NCBI GenBank assembly: GCA_030267215.1
Contig: JAJDJP010000006.1
Coordinates: forward strand, 1 to 64,000
Direction: 5' to 3'
Length of the DNA: 64,000 bases
DNA from: Ruminococcaceae bacterium OttesenSCG-928-A16
GTDB taxonomy: Bacteria; Bacillota; Clostridia; Oscillospirales; Ruminococcaceae
Within the stretch, counting starts at the first letter, position 1. Every line of letters begins with the position of its first letter. The translations under genes were made by a program, and so were the position numbers. The notes below the pieces were generated by a model. The model was not told the DNA's origin. It made no database searches and worked only from the letters and a program-made list of their open reading frames with translations. Positions 1-9,250 of the stretch are shown piece after piece.

Positions 1-111
1 ACATGCGGTATAATAAGGGTCTTGTAATCCACAAGAAAAGTTTTGACTTTGTTTTGGCATGGCATTTATACGAAAAATAAGATGTTTGTTTAATAGAAAA
101 CGAGGTGCAGG

Positions 112-1902
112 TTGATGATACGAGTAGCCGATTATGTAGCGAAGTTTTTAAGCCAGCATGGTATCGATACTGTTTATCTGGTTTCGGGCGGCGGCATGAT
201 GTTTCTTTTGGATGGGCTTGCCTGCAATCCCGATATTACGGTAGTTAGCAACCATCACGAGCAAGCGTCGGCTATGGCAGCGGTAGCGCATGCCAAATAC
301 ACCGGCCTTGGCTGTGCCTACCTAACCACCGGTTGCGGTGGTACAAACGCCATTACCGGCGTGCTGCACGCCTGGCAAGACGGTGCCTCCTGCTTTTTTG
401 TTTCGGGGCAGTGTAAGCGTGCCGATACGATCCGTAACTCTGGCCTGGCACTGCGGCAGGTTGGTGCGCAAGAAGCCGATATTGTAGCGCTGGTAGAACC
501 CATTACCAAATATGCCGTAATGGTAAACGATCCTCAGGAAATTCGTTATCATTTGGAAAAAGCGCTGTACCTGGCCACCACCGGCCGCCCCGGCCCGGTG
601 TGGGTAGACGTGCCGCTGGACGTACAGTCTTCGTTAATTGACGAAAGCACGCTAAAACCTTTTACCCCGCCCCAAGAAGAAAAGGCCCCCTGTGCGTATG
701 CCCAACTGGTAGAAAGCCTGAAAGAGGCCAAGCGCCCGGTAATTATTGCGGGTAACGGGGTTCGGCTTTCGCACACTACCGATGCGTTTGGCGAGTTTGT
801 GAAAAAACACCAAATACCCTATGTTGCCACCCGCCTTGCGGTGGATGTGCAGCCTTTTACCGCTGATTTGTATATTGGGCGTATGGGCAGCAAGGGCACC
901 CGCGCGGCCAATTTTGCCGTACAAAATGCCGATTTGATTTTGGTGCTGGGCGCCCGGCTTAGCATTGGCACCACCGGATACGAGTACGATAAATTTGCAC
1001 CTTATGCCAAAATTGTGGTGGTGGATATTGACCCGGTAGAGCACCAAAAAAGTAGCGTTTCCATCGATGAGTTTATCGAGTGTGATTTGCGGGACTTTTT
1101 TGCGGATTTCCCCCAAAATGGTTACCAAGCCCCAGCGGCGTGGCGTGCAAAATGCCTGGAGTGGAAGGAAATGTTCCCCCTGTATGCCAAAGAAACCCAC
1201 ACCAACGAAAATGGTATCGATTTGTACTATTTTACCGATTGCTTGTCTCGCAGCCTTGCAGGGGATGATGTGGTGGTAGCCGATGCGGGCTCGGCCACCA
1301 ATGTGCCGGCGCAGGCCCTTATTTTAACCGATAAAAGGCAGCGGTATATTACCAGCGGCGGCCAAGCCGAAATGGGCTTTACGCTGCCGGCAACCGTTGG
1401 CCTGTGCATGGCAAGCGGGCACCGTGCCATCGGCATTACCGGCGATGGTTCGCTGCAGATGAATATTCAGGAGTTGCAAACCATTGCGCACTATAACCTG
1501 CCGGCTAAAATTTTTGTGTGGAACAACGCCGGTTACTTGTCTATTCGCAACACGCAAAACGCCTATTTCGAGGGGCGTAAGCTGGGCAGCGATTATGAAA
1601 GTGGTGTAACCTTCCCCGATTTACGCAAGCTGGCCGATGCCTATGGCATTAAGTATATTTTGGCCGATAAGCCCGAGAATATGATGAAGGATATTGCGGA
1701 TACCTTGGCTGGAGACATGCCGGTGATTTGCGAAGTGATGTGTGACCCCGGCCAGCAAACCATTCCTTCGGTTACTTCGCGCGTGCGCGAAGATGGCAAG
1801 ATGGAATCTTCGCCGCTGGATGATATGGCACCTTTTTTACCGCGCGATGTATACGAAGCGCAGTGTGTGGCAAAGCTAGAGGGCGAAGAGCAAAAGAAAT
1901 AA
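112..1902 (+). CDS. Thiamine-pyrophosphate-dependent enzyme, acetolactate-synthase-like
   Basis: 596 aa ORF; ThDP N-terminal domain (DYVAKFLSQHGIDTVYLVSGGGMMFLLDGL..HHEQASAMAA) and C-terminal GDGSLQMNIQELQTI..NNAGY cofactor motif. Confidence 0.85.
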   Translation: MMIRVADYVAKFLSQHGIDTVYLVSGGGMMFLLDGLACNPDITVVSNHHEQASAMAAVAHAKYTGLGCAYLTTGCGGTNAITGVLHAWQDGASCFFVSGQCKRADTIRNSGLALRQVGAQEADIVALVEPITKYAVMVNDPQEIRYHLEKALYLATTGRPGPVWVDVPLDVQSSLIDESTLKPFTPPQEEKAPCAYAQLVESLKEAKRPVIIAGNGVRLSHTTDAFGEFVKKHQIPYVATRLAVDVQPFTADLYIGRMGSKGTRAANFAVQNADLILVLGARLSIGTTGYEYDKFAPYAKIVVVDIDPVEHQKSSVSIDEFIECDLRDFFADFPQNGYQAPAAWRAKCLEWKEMFPLYAKETHTNENGIDLYYFTDCLSRSLAGDDVVVADAGSATNVPAQALILTDKRQRYITSGGQAEMGFTLPATVGLCMASGHRAIGITGDGSLQMNIQELQTIAHYNLPAKIFVWNNAGYLSIRNTQNAYFEGRKLGSDYESGVTFPDLRKLADAYGIKYILADKPENMMKDIADTLAGDMPVICEVMCDPGQQTIPSVTSRVREDGKMESSPLDDMAPFLPRDVYEAQCVAKLEGEEQKK

Positions 1903-1961
1903 ACAAAAATTTATAAAGTTTTGCTATTATGCCAAGATAGTGTTTACATTTTGAAAGACTT

Positions 1962-2010
1962 ATGGTAGAATAATATCTGCACCGAATGGATGCAGATATT
2001 ATTCTACCAT
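1962..2010. repeat. 20-bp perfect inverted repeat (hairpin) after the TPP-enzyme gene
   Basis: atggtagaataatatctgca-ccgaatgga-tgcagatattattctaccat; no obvious T-tract. Confidence 0.8.
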
Positions 2011-2052
2011 CCTATTTGCTGTGTGGTGCGCTTTTTTAAAACAATTGAATAA

Positions 2053-2158
2053 TCCTCAATAGCTCAGTCGGTAGGACAAGCGTAGCGCGTTACACCGGAA
2101 AACTGAGCGGACAGACACAAAAGTTATCTGCCGAATAATTGACGCAGGTACGATATAT
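2053..2158 (+). repeat. 106-bp repeat unit A beginning with the 5' end of the tRNA-Asn sequence
   Basis: starts tcctcaatagctcagtcggtag, identical to the 5' end of the tRNA at 2265, then diverges. Confidence 0.85.
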
Positions 2159-2264
2159 TCCTCAATAGCTCAGTCGGTAGGACAAGCGTAACGCATTACA
2201 CCGGAAAACTGAGCGGATAGACACAAAAGTTACCTGCTAAATAAATAACGCAGGTACGACATAA
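2159..2264 (+). repeat. 106-bp repeat unit B, near-identical to unit A
   Basis: tandem copy with the same tRNA 5' end; abuts the intact tRNA. Confidence 0.85.
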
Positions 2265-2340
2265 TCCTCAATAGCTCAGTCGGTAGAGCATGCGGCTGTT
2301 AACCGCAGGGTCGTTGGTTCGAGTCCAACTTGGGGAGCCA
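2265..2340 (+). tRNA. tRNA-Asn (anticodon GTT)
   Basis: 76 nt; acceptor TCCTCAA/TTGGGGA, anticodon loop ctGTTaa, T arm GGTTCGAGTCC, encoded CCA. Confidence 0.93.
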
Positions 2341-2341
2341 G

Positions 2342-2376
2342 AAAAACCCGTTGAATCGTAAGATTTGACGGGTTTT
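2342..2376 (+). terminator. Terminator-like hairpin downstream of tRNA-Asn
   Basis: aaaacccgt...acgggtttt inverted repeat. Confidence 0.6.
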
Positions 2377-2461
2377 CTTCTGTGCTCTCTAGTACTGTAC
2401 GCATGCAGGGCCTTTGTGCTACCAAATGAGTGTGTAGAGGAAAAGGCGCATTAAAATGCCT
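2377..2461 (+). repeat. Left copy of second flanking direct repeat
   Basis: cttctgtgctctctagtactgtacgcatgcagggcctttgtgctaccaaatgagtgtgtagaggaaaa..aaaatgcct, similar to 20107-20189. Confidence 0.8.
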
Positions 2462-2776
2462 CGGCCAGCAAGCTGGCCGAGGTCACAATAAAAGCTTGTT
2501 ATATGGTGAAAGACATGGGATAATGAGCGCAACAGATAAGAGCGAGTGATGTCTCCTTGAAGCTTGGCTTGTCCTATCATGGGCGATTCGGCTCACAGCC
2601 AGCCAGGGGTTTTGGTGCTCTGATTTTTTCAGGCAACTACCAATAGCTGGAAGCCAAGGGGAAAATCACGAACCCACTGCTGGCGAAGTCGATCGTAAAA
2701 TGTGAAAAGCCATCTTTACTATCCTTGGTGAGCATGGGCTGTGTGGAGTGATGTTACCGAAGAAAGAGGTTTGACT

Positions 2777-3259
2777 ATGAGTATTAGAAATGCGACTAAA
2801 GCAATTATTTTACATGACAACAAGATTCTGCTCAACAAGTGCCATGCTCCTGATATTGGTGGCTACTTTGCTTTACCAGGCGGTGGACAAAACCAATATG
2901 AGACAATGGAAGAAGCTGTTATTAGAGAGTGTTTGGAAGAAACAGGGTATACTGTTGTTCCCGATGCCTTTGTCGCGCTATATGAGGAAATCTACGTACG
3001 TGAATCCGTCAGAGAAAAGTATCCTGACTATTCACATAAGGTTCTACACATTTTCCGGTGTTCGATAGTCAACGCAAAAAAGGGTATTCCATTAGAATGG
3101 GATTCTTGGCAGTTAGATTGTGTTTGGATAGATTTGGATAAGGTTGATTCTACTAATCTTCTACCATCGATAGTTAGAGAAAATCTGAACCATTTGATTC
3201 ATTCTGAGATTCCATTGTATTTAGGCTCGCACTTTATTGATTTTGAAAAAACCGTTTAA
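2777..3259 (+). CDS. NUDIX hydrolase
   Basis: Nudix box GGGQNQYETMEEAVIRECLEETGY. Confidence 0.85.
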   Translation: MSIRNATKAIILHDNKILLNKCHAPDIGGYFALPGGGQNQYETMEEAVIRECLEETGYTVVPDAFVALYEEIYVRESVREKYPDYSHKVLHIFRCSIVNAKKGIPLEWDSWQLDCVWIDLDKVDSTNLLPSIVRENLNHLIHSEIPLYLGSHFIDFEKTV

Positions 3260-3466
3260 TCGGATATTGCTCTTTTGATTTTCATAACCACTCTCGAAAC
3301 TTCACAAAAAAACACACCTATGACGAGTCTTTGAAGTAACGTTGGAGTTTTAAAGAAACAATTAAAATCAAAAATTCGGAAAGGTATTGGCTTATTCCAC
3401 CCGATGGTGTAAAATTTTGATGAATCGATATTTTTGGAGTTTTGATGACTGTAAGGAGACGGAAAT

Positions 3467-4690
3467 ATGGGCGAATTTAATTTAGAAGCATATCAATTGG
3501 TTATTCAGCTACAGCAATTAACCCCGATGATTCATTTCCAACACAATGAGTATGGCGTAACACCGCGTGCCAGTGAGGTAAAGCCAAAGTTGGACCGGTT
3601 TATTATCGCCCAGTTTGGCGGCATTGAAAAACTACGTAAAGAGCATGGTAATTGGATTGATCGTGAGCACGGTTCGCTGAAATACAAAATGACTTTTGTT
3701 AGGGAGAATAGTTCCCAATCAGTAGATATTCCATACATGCTATTTTACGCCAACATGGGTGAAGAGCGAAAAAGAAACCCAATCAAAATGCTTGTCGGAG
3801 ATTGCAAAATGACCATATTGTGTGCTGTGCCATCTTTGAAAGATTATATTGAAGAGAGTATTTCTACTTTTTTTGTCACCCATACATTTGGTATGATGCA
3901 GGGAAAGGGTTTTGGAGGATATCTTCCCCAAAACTATCAGCCCTCTGAAAAAGATATTTGCGCGGCAATCAAAAAGGTATATCAATGCAAATCTGTTTAC
4001 AGTTTGGATACCTTGCCGCCAATTATAGTATCAAAAGGACAAAACCATCTGGGGAAATGGATAACCCCGCGAAATGTATTTGATGATATTATAAAGCCGT
4101 TTCATAGCATAATGAAGTCAGGAGTGAACTTTGGGGTATATGAACGCTCTTTTCTGTTCCAACATTTTCACAAAAACCCGAATATCCAGTACGGCAATGA
4201 CAAAGCTTTCGTAAAAGCCAAGGGTATTGCTCCTGTGGTGTATAAAATCAGAAACTTAGCCAATGGTGAGCACAAACGTAAGTACGAAAACTTTAAATAT
4301 GTGCGCGCATTGCTCGGGGTTACAGGAAAGGTTGAATACATTCAAGGCCTTGATGCAAATGACAAGCCGCTGAAAAATAGTAAGGGTAAAGTGATCAAAG
4401 AGATAATAACCATCAAGGGGATGAGCGGGATTGAGAGATTTGCTTCCCCTGTTAGATACAGAATAATTGGCCACAAGCTATATATATTTGCCACACCCAT
4501 CGAAGATGAAATTCATGGTGCACCTTTTCAATTTCAATCCAGCATAGGAACAGAGAGTATTTCTGTGCCAGATGCCCATGATTTTGATATTGATACTTTT
4601 CTGTCCGACTTTATAACCCATATAAATAATGATCCCGTAGCTCGGAGAGCTGCACGATTCAGTAATGAAAAATTCTTGGAGGTGAAATAA
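3467..4690 (+). CDS. cmr1: Type III-B RAMP protein, Cmr1-like
   Basis: first gene of the cmr operon; N-terminal LQQLTPMIHFQHNEYGVTPRASEVKPKLDRFI; adjacent to cas10. Confidence 0.62.
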   Translation: MGEFNLEAYQLVIQLQQLTPMIHFQHNEYGVTPRASEVKPKLDRFIIAQFGGIEKLRKEHGNWIDREHGSLKYKMTFVRENSSQSVDIPYMLFYANMGEERKRNPIKMLVGDCKMTILCAVPSLKDYIEESISTFFVTHTFGMMQGKGFGGYLPQNYQPSEKDICAAIKKVYQCKSVYSLDTLPPIIVSKGQNHLGKWITPRNVFDDIIKPFHSIMKSGVNFGVYERSFLFQHFHKNPNIQYGNDKAFVKAKGIAPVVYKIRNLANGEHKRKYENFKYVRALLGVTGKVEYIQGLDANDKPLKNSKGKVIKEIITIKGMSGIERFASPVRYRIIGHKLYIFATPIEDEIHGAPFQFQSSIGTESISVPDAHDFDIDTFLSDFITHINNDPVARRAARFSNEKFLEVK

Positions 4691-6175
4691 ATGCCTGCCA
4701 CCTACATAGGAATAACCATCGGCCCCATATATGATACCATTCGCCTGTCCAGCACACCTGCGGCGTTGTGGGCGGCAAGTTATCTGTATTCACACATAGC
4801 AAAGCGGATTTGTGAGGAAACAGTTTCCCAAATCAAGGATGGAGACAAAGCGGCAATCATTACGCCTTATTTTTGCGGCAATACGGCCAAGATGGATGAG
4901 GGGGTTGGGCTATTCCACGACCGCATCATTTTTGAAACAGATAGGCCAAGCATAGATATGGGTATAATTCAAAACATTTTCGGTTTGGTGAAAGATGAGA
5001 TAGCACAACTGCTGAATGACCAAACCGGGTGGATCCAGAGCTATTTGCAGTTTCACGCGGTGGCGTTTGAAAGTGATGATAATCCTATTTTAGATTCGTC
5101 CCCATATCTTGATGCGATTGAACTGGCAAAGTCTTTCCCAGATAAAACGGCAAATAACCCGTTGGCAGAGTTGTTTGAAAGTGCAGATAAAAATACGCGT
5201 ATCCGTATGCAGATTAAGGACGGACTGCATCTTTCTTCATGGCCGCTTTTCTCTGGCGAACCGCAATTTCAGAGCCGTTTGCCAGATATGGAATATATTG
5301 TTGGAAAAAAATCGGAGACAAAGCGTTGTTTGCAAAACAGAGAAAAACTATATGAAAAGCCGTATTCCTACTACGCGATCGTGCAGTCTGATGGAGATAA
5401 GTTTGGTGAGTACATTGCCAGTCACGAGCCCTTGGAAGCTTCTCGGAAATGCTTGGATTTTTGCTTAGCGGCGGCAGAAATGATACAAGGTTATGGCGGT
5501 GTAACTATTTATGCCGGTGGTGATGACTTGTTATTTCTTGCCCCTTTGTGGGAGAAGCCAAATGAACCAGACGTGGGAAATCGTAGAAATATTTTGGAGT
5601 TTTTGTTGGAAGTTAAAGAGAAATTTTGTGATGTGTTTGGCAGTGATGGGCCAACTATCTCATTTGGCGTGGCGGTTCGCTTTTATAAATATCCGCTGTA
5701 CGAAGCGTTTGACGAAGCCTATAGCCTATTGTTTCGTAAGGCAAAGGCAACCCGCAACTCGTTGGCACTTTCGCTTCGCAAACACAGCGGGCAAAACGCA
5801 GAGTTTGTTTTGGAACAATTCGATGATAGTGAAATTTCCCGGATACTCTCGGGGATGATTGTAAAAAGAAAAGATGGGGATTTTCTGCAATCAACAGCAA
5901 CCAAGCTATGGCAGTTTCGGCCACTGTTTGCGCAAGCTCTGTCAATGAATGATAACGCTGTAAAAAATGTGTTCGAAAACATATTTGATAGTGAGATCCA
6001 CACGAAGTATCAAAGTGAATTGGATGAGGTACGGGAACTTCTTCTTTGCCTTAACGATCAAAAGACACCAGAGGAAAGGCTGCAAGAGCTGGATGCTTTA
6101 TTGAGATTTGTGAAGTTTTTCAGCGAAAAAGGAAGGGAGGATGACGAAGGTGGACTTAATGAGGCTGAGGGTTGA
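4691..6175 (+). CDS. cas10: Cas10/Cmr2, short form without recognisable HD domain
   Basis: 494 aa; AIVQSDGDKFGEY and YAGGDDLLFLAPLW (GGDD palm motif). Confidence 0.85.
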   Translation: MPATYIGITIGPIYDTIRLSSTPAALWAASYLYSHIAKRICEETVSQIKDGDKAAIITPYFCGNTAKMDEGVGLFHDRIIFETDRPSIDMGIIQNIFGLVKDEIAQLLNDQTGWIQSYLQFHAVAFESDDNPILDSSPYLDAIELAKSFPDKTANNPLAELFESADKNTRIRMQIKDGLHLSSWPLFSGEPQFQSRLPDMEYIVGKKSETKRCLQNREKLYEKPYSYYAIVQSDGDKFGEYIASHEPLEASRKCLDFCLAAAEMIQGYGGVTIYAGGDDLLFLAPLWEKPNEPDVGNRRNILEFLLEVKEKFCDVFGSDGPTISFGVAVRFYKYPLYEAFDEAYSLLFRKAKATRNSLALSLRKHSGQNAEFVLEQFDDSEISRILSGMIVKRKDGDFLQSTATKLWQFRPLFAQALSMNDNAVKNVFENIFDSEIHTKYQSELDEVRELLLCLNDQKTPEERLQELDALLRFVKFFSEKGREDDEGGLNEAEG

Positions 6176-7184
6176 ACTAACACCCCCTGAACCGTATTTT
6201 TTGGGCGGCGAACGTATCTTTGAAATTGGCGATGGCAACAAGCATTATTTTATCCGTTCGCTGCAAACACCGCCCCAAACAACATTGTTTGGCATTCTGC
6301 GGTACCTTGGTATTTCAAACCCTTCGCCGGACATGTCTTTCGATGCGGACAATATTGGCAAAAATAGTTTTCATCTTTTAAATGCCACTTGTGACACGCC
6401 TGCATTTGGTAAAATTCAAGGGATATCGCCGTTGTATTTAGCCGACAGTTCCGATTTTTACTATATCCCTACGCCGTTTGATCATAAAGTGGGCGAAGAA
6501 AACCGGGATGGACTGGAATATGAGCCGTTTACAGACTATATTGAAGATTTTTTAAAAACGAAAAAATACCCGCGCGATTATACAGCAAAGTATGGGGTGG
6601 CAGACAGCTGGACGTGTATTGCACCCGGGCCAAACTACAAAAAAACGTATAAGAATCTGTTTGGAAGAGATGTTCGCACAAGAATTGATAAGATCAACAC
6701 GAAAAAAGCGTTTGTTAAAAAAGAACACGTCTACCTAAAAAAAGGTTTTTCGTTTGTGTTCTTTGCCAGCGTTGCCGATGATTTTAATTTTGTTACAGAA
6801 AGGTTTGTTCAACCTGGATTTTTAGCAAAGGTTGAAAAGGCCGGCGCAGAACCAATGATACCGGGGGATTTGCTACAACCCGGGATGATATATGCTCAGT
6901 CGGATATTTATTTGAGCAGCGAGGAGGCAAACCGGCTTTACAGTATGTGTTCTTTCACATGCGTGCAGACAAAAGAGTTTCGGGGCAGAACAACAAACCC
7001 GGAAGCAAAAACTGTTGGAGAGCGGTTTAAGCGGTATGAACAAACAGCCACCCTTATTCAAAGTGGGAGTGTATTTATTCCGGCAGAGGGACAAAAAGAA
7101 AATGCTGTGGAAATACTAACGGGCAATGCCCATGCAAGAATTGCGGGTTTCAATCATATTGTTACAGGGGGAACGGCGTTATGA
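6141..7184 (+). CDS. cmr3: Type III-B RAMP protein Cmr3
   Basis: N-terminal LTPPEPYFLGG..TPPQTTLFGILRYLGI; overlaps cas10. Confidence 0.72.
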   Translation: MTKVDLMRLRVELTPPEPYFLGGERIFEIGDGNKHYFIRSLQTPPQTTLFGILRYLGISNPSPDMSFDADNIGKNSFHLLNATCDTPAFGKIQGISPLYLADSSDFYYIPTPFDHKVGEENRDGLEYEPFTDYIEDFLKTKKYPRDYTAKYGVADSWTCIAPGPNYKKTYKNLFGRDVRTRIDKINTKKAFVKKEHVYLKKGFSFVFFASVADDFNFVTERFVQPGFLAKVEKAGAEPMIPGDLLQPGMIYAQSDIYLSSEEANRLYSMCSFTCVQTKEFRGRTTNPEAKTVGERFKRYEQTATLIQSGSVFIPAEGQKENAVEILTGNAHARIAGFNHIVTGGTAL

Positions 7185-7987
7185 AATATATATTCAAAAT
7201 GAAGTGTGTTACCAATATGCATGTTGGCAGTGGTGAAGAAAACTACAGTATCGTCGATAATGAGGTTCAAAAGGATGTTATATTGTCGGATGTTCCGGCA
7301 ATTCATTCGTCCGGTGTAAAGGGTGCGTTAAAGGAACATTATAAAACAGTTGTAAAGATGCCTTATGAGGAAATTCTTCGCATTTTTGGCGACGAGGAGC
7401 AAACGGAAGAAAAAGGCATAAGGGTGAAGCAGAGCAAACCCGGAGCCTATACGTTTTTTGGCGCCAAGCTTGTTGCCCGTCCGCTGAGGGTATCTGACGG
7501 AGATAAGCCTTATTTGCTTGCCACCGGAAACGACATATTACGTGATTTTTCTGATTTTCTTGCAGGATTGGGGTTAGAGGAGTTTTTCCAATTTGAAACC
7601 GATATTGCCGCAACAAATGGCAGTTACTTTGTTGTTACCGATGGTGCGACAGAACTGGAAGGGCATGTGGTGCAGCAACAACCTGCCGTTGAAGGCGTAG
7701 AAAAGATAATTGGAACACCGTATGCTGTTGCCAATTCCCTAAGGGATTTTAGCTTGCCGGTGATAGCCCGCAATGTTTTGGATGAGCACGGAAAAAGCAA
7801 AAACCTGTGGTATGAGGAAGTAGTTCCACACCAGAGCATTTTCTATTTTGTAATTCTAACGCCAGGCGATGAAGAGATTGCCTTGCCGTTGCACAACGAA
7901 ACCATACAGTTTGGCGGCAATGCATCCATTGGGCAGGGGTATGCAAAAATAACACAGGTATACCCCTCGAAGGAGGCAGTAGAATGA
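7181..7987 (+). CDS. cmr4: Type III-B RAMP protein Cmr4
   Basis: NMHVGSGEENYSIVDNEVQKD..PAIHSSGVKGALKEHY RAMP motifs. Confidence 0.8.
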   Translation: MKYIFKMKCVTNMHVGSGEENYSIVDNEVQKDVILSDVPAIHSSGVKGALKEHYKTVVKMPYEEILRIFGDEEQTEEKGIRVKQSKPGAYTFFGAKLVARPLRVSDGDKPYLLATGNDILRDFSDFLAGLGLEEFFQFETDIAATNGSYFVVTDGATELEGHVVQQQPAVEGVEKIIGTPYAVANSLRDFSLPVIARNVLDEHGKSKNLWYEEVVPHQSIFYFVILTPGDEEIALPLHNETIQFGGNASIGQGYAKITQVYPSKEAVE

Positions 7988-8370
7988 ATAAGCGCAAAGT
8001 AGACAGCCTTATTCCGGAAGCGTACTGCGTTTTAAAGGAAGTGGGGATAGCCGATAAGAGCGGAAAAATTGACAAAGGCTTGCGTGGGCAAATTTCTTCG
8101 TTTGGGGCATCGGTATCCACCGGTAGCCTGCTTGCAGCCATTTCTTTTTTCAGTGCGCGAGGCGGGGCGGCAGTTCCGCGTGAGCTTTTGATGCAGGCCA
8201 TTGGGAAGCTTATTCAACAGGATGATTTATTTGCTTATGTACAAAAAGCAGGGGAACGCCGGGCAAAGGAGGAAATAATTAACGCCGCAATTGCGCTGAA
8301 GCTGGCAATGAATCTTTATGAATTATGGGAGGGAGAGCGATATGCAAAATCTGAACTATCTCCTGAATAA
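7984..8370 (+). CDS. cmr5: Type III-B small subunit, Cmr5-like
   Basis: 128 aa, helical, positioned between cmr4 and cmr6. Confidence 0.65.
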   Translation: MNKRKVDSLIPEAYCVLKEVGIADKSGKIDKGLRGQISSFGASVSTGSLLAAISFFSARGGAAVPRELLMQAIGKLIQQDDLFAYVQKAGERRAKEEIINAAIALKLAMNLYELWEGERYAKSELSPE

Positions 8371-9250
8371 TCATTATTATGCAGCTTTTACCTACAGACA
8401 TTTTGCCCAGTGCAACCTGGCACTGGTGCAAAGCAAATTTATGCCAGATAAGCAGGTTGTCCCCCATACCCCGCACTCGTTTGCGCTACAAACCACCTAT
8501 CCTGGCTTGTTGCTTGGGCTGGGCGGAACGCATCAAGCAGGAACGAATATTGAAGGAAACAAAGAGGACGGCACAGAAATAAAACTGGGGTTTACGCTGG
8601 ACTATGTAACAGGGCTTCCTATTATTCCTGGCAGCACGGTGAAGGGTGTTTTACGAAGCGCGTTTGAAAAATACCGCGATGACGCAATTGCCGCAGATTT
8701 ATACGCGGAAATGAAAGATATTTTTGGAGGCGATAACAATACAGGGGATGATACACAGCGTGGTAAATGTATTTTTTACGATGCTATTCCGGTTGGGGCC
8801 GGAAAGGATGGCCGCTTGCTTGGCCTGGATAACATTACGCCGCACCCTAGCCCGCTGAAGGATCCCATTCCCCTTACCATGCTCAAGGTTATTCCGGGTG
8901 TAACCTATCTTTTCCGTTTTGATTTGCTGCGCTGCAAAAATGCAGAACGAGTAAAAGAGTTGTTTCGCGAAATTTTGCTGGGCCTTGGCATTGGTGCAAA
9001 AACCAATGTGGGGTTTGGTGTGCTGGCTATGGTTGCACAGCAGCCAGAATATAGAATGCTTATACAGGAAGGGGTGGTACAAAGCAACAGCAGTGCCGCT
9101 TCTTCCCGGGTGGCGCGCCAAAACCCTGCTGCCGGGGTGTGCCAGCACCCAAATTGCGGCAGGCCAGCCCCACAAAGGCCGGATGGCTCTTATCATAGGT
9201 TTTGCCAGCCCCACTATATTGAGTTTATGGGAAAGAAAAGGAGCAAATGA
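8342..9250 (+). CDS. cmr6: Type III-B RAMP protein Cmr6 with Cys/His-rich C-terminal tail
   Basis: PGLLLGLGGTHQAGTNIEG..GLPIIPGSTVKGVLRSAFEKY..LGLGIGAKTNVGFG; tail GVCQHPNCGRPAPQRPDGSYHRFCQPHY. Confidence 0.78.
   Translation: MQNLNYLLNNHYYAAFTYRHFAQCNLALVQSKFMPDKQVVPHTPHSFALQTTYPGLLLGLGGTHQAGTNIEGNKEDGTEIKLGFTLDYVTGLPIIPGSTVKGVLRSAFEKYRDDAIAADLYAEMKDIFGGDNNTGDDTQRGKCIFYDAIPVGAGKDGRLLGLDNITPHPSPLKDPIPLTMLKVIPGVTYLFRFDLLRCKNAERVKELFREILLGLGIGAKTNVGFGVLAMVAQQPEYRMLIQEGVVQSNSSAASSRVARQNPAAGVCQHPNCGRPAPQRPDGSYHRFCQPHYIEFMGKKRSK

Noticed and set aside
652-1200. 182-aa minus-strand ORF antisense to the TPP enzyme
   Set aside because: Shadow ORF of a GC-biased coding region.
2053-2264. Two additional tRNA genes
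   Set aside because: Only the 5' ~22 nt match a tRNA; no anticodon or T arm follows.
5109-5858. 119-aa and 115-aa ORFs inside cas10
   Set aside because: Out-of-frame shadows of cas10, no independent support.
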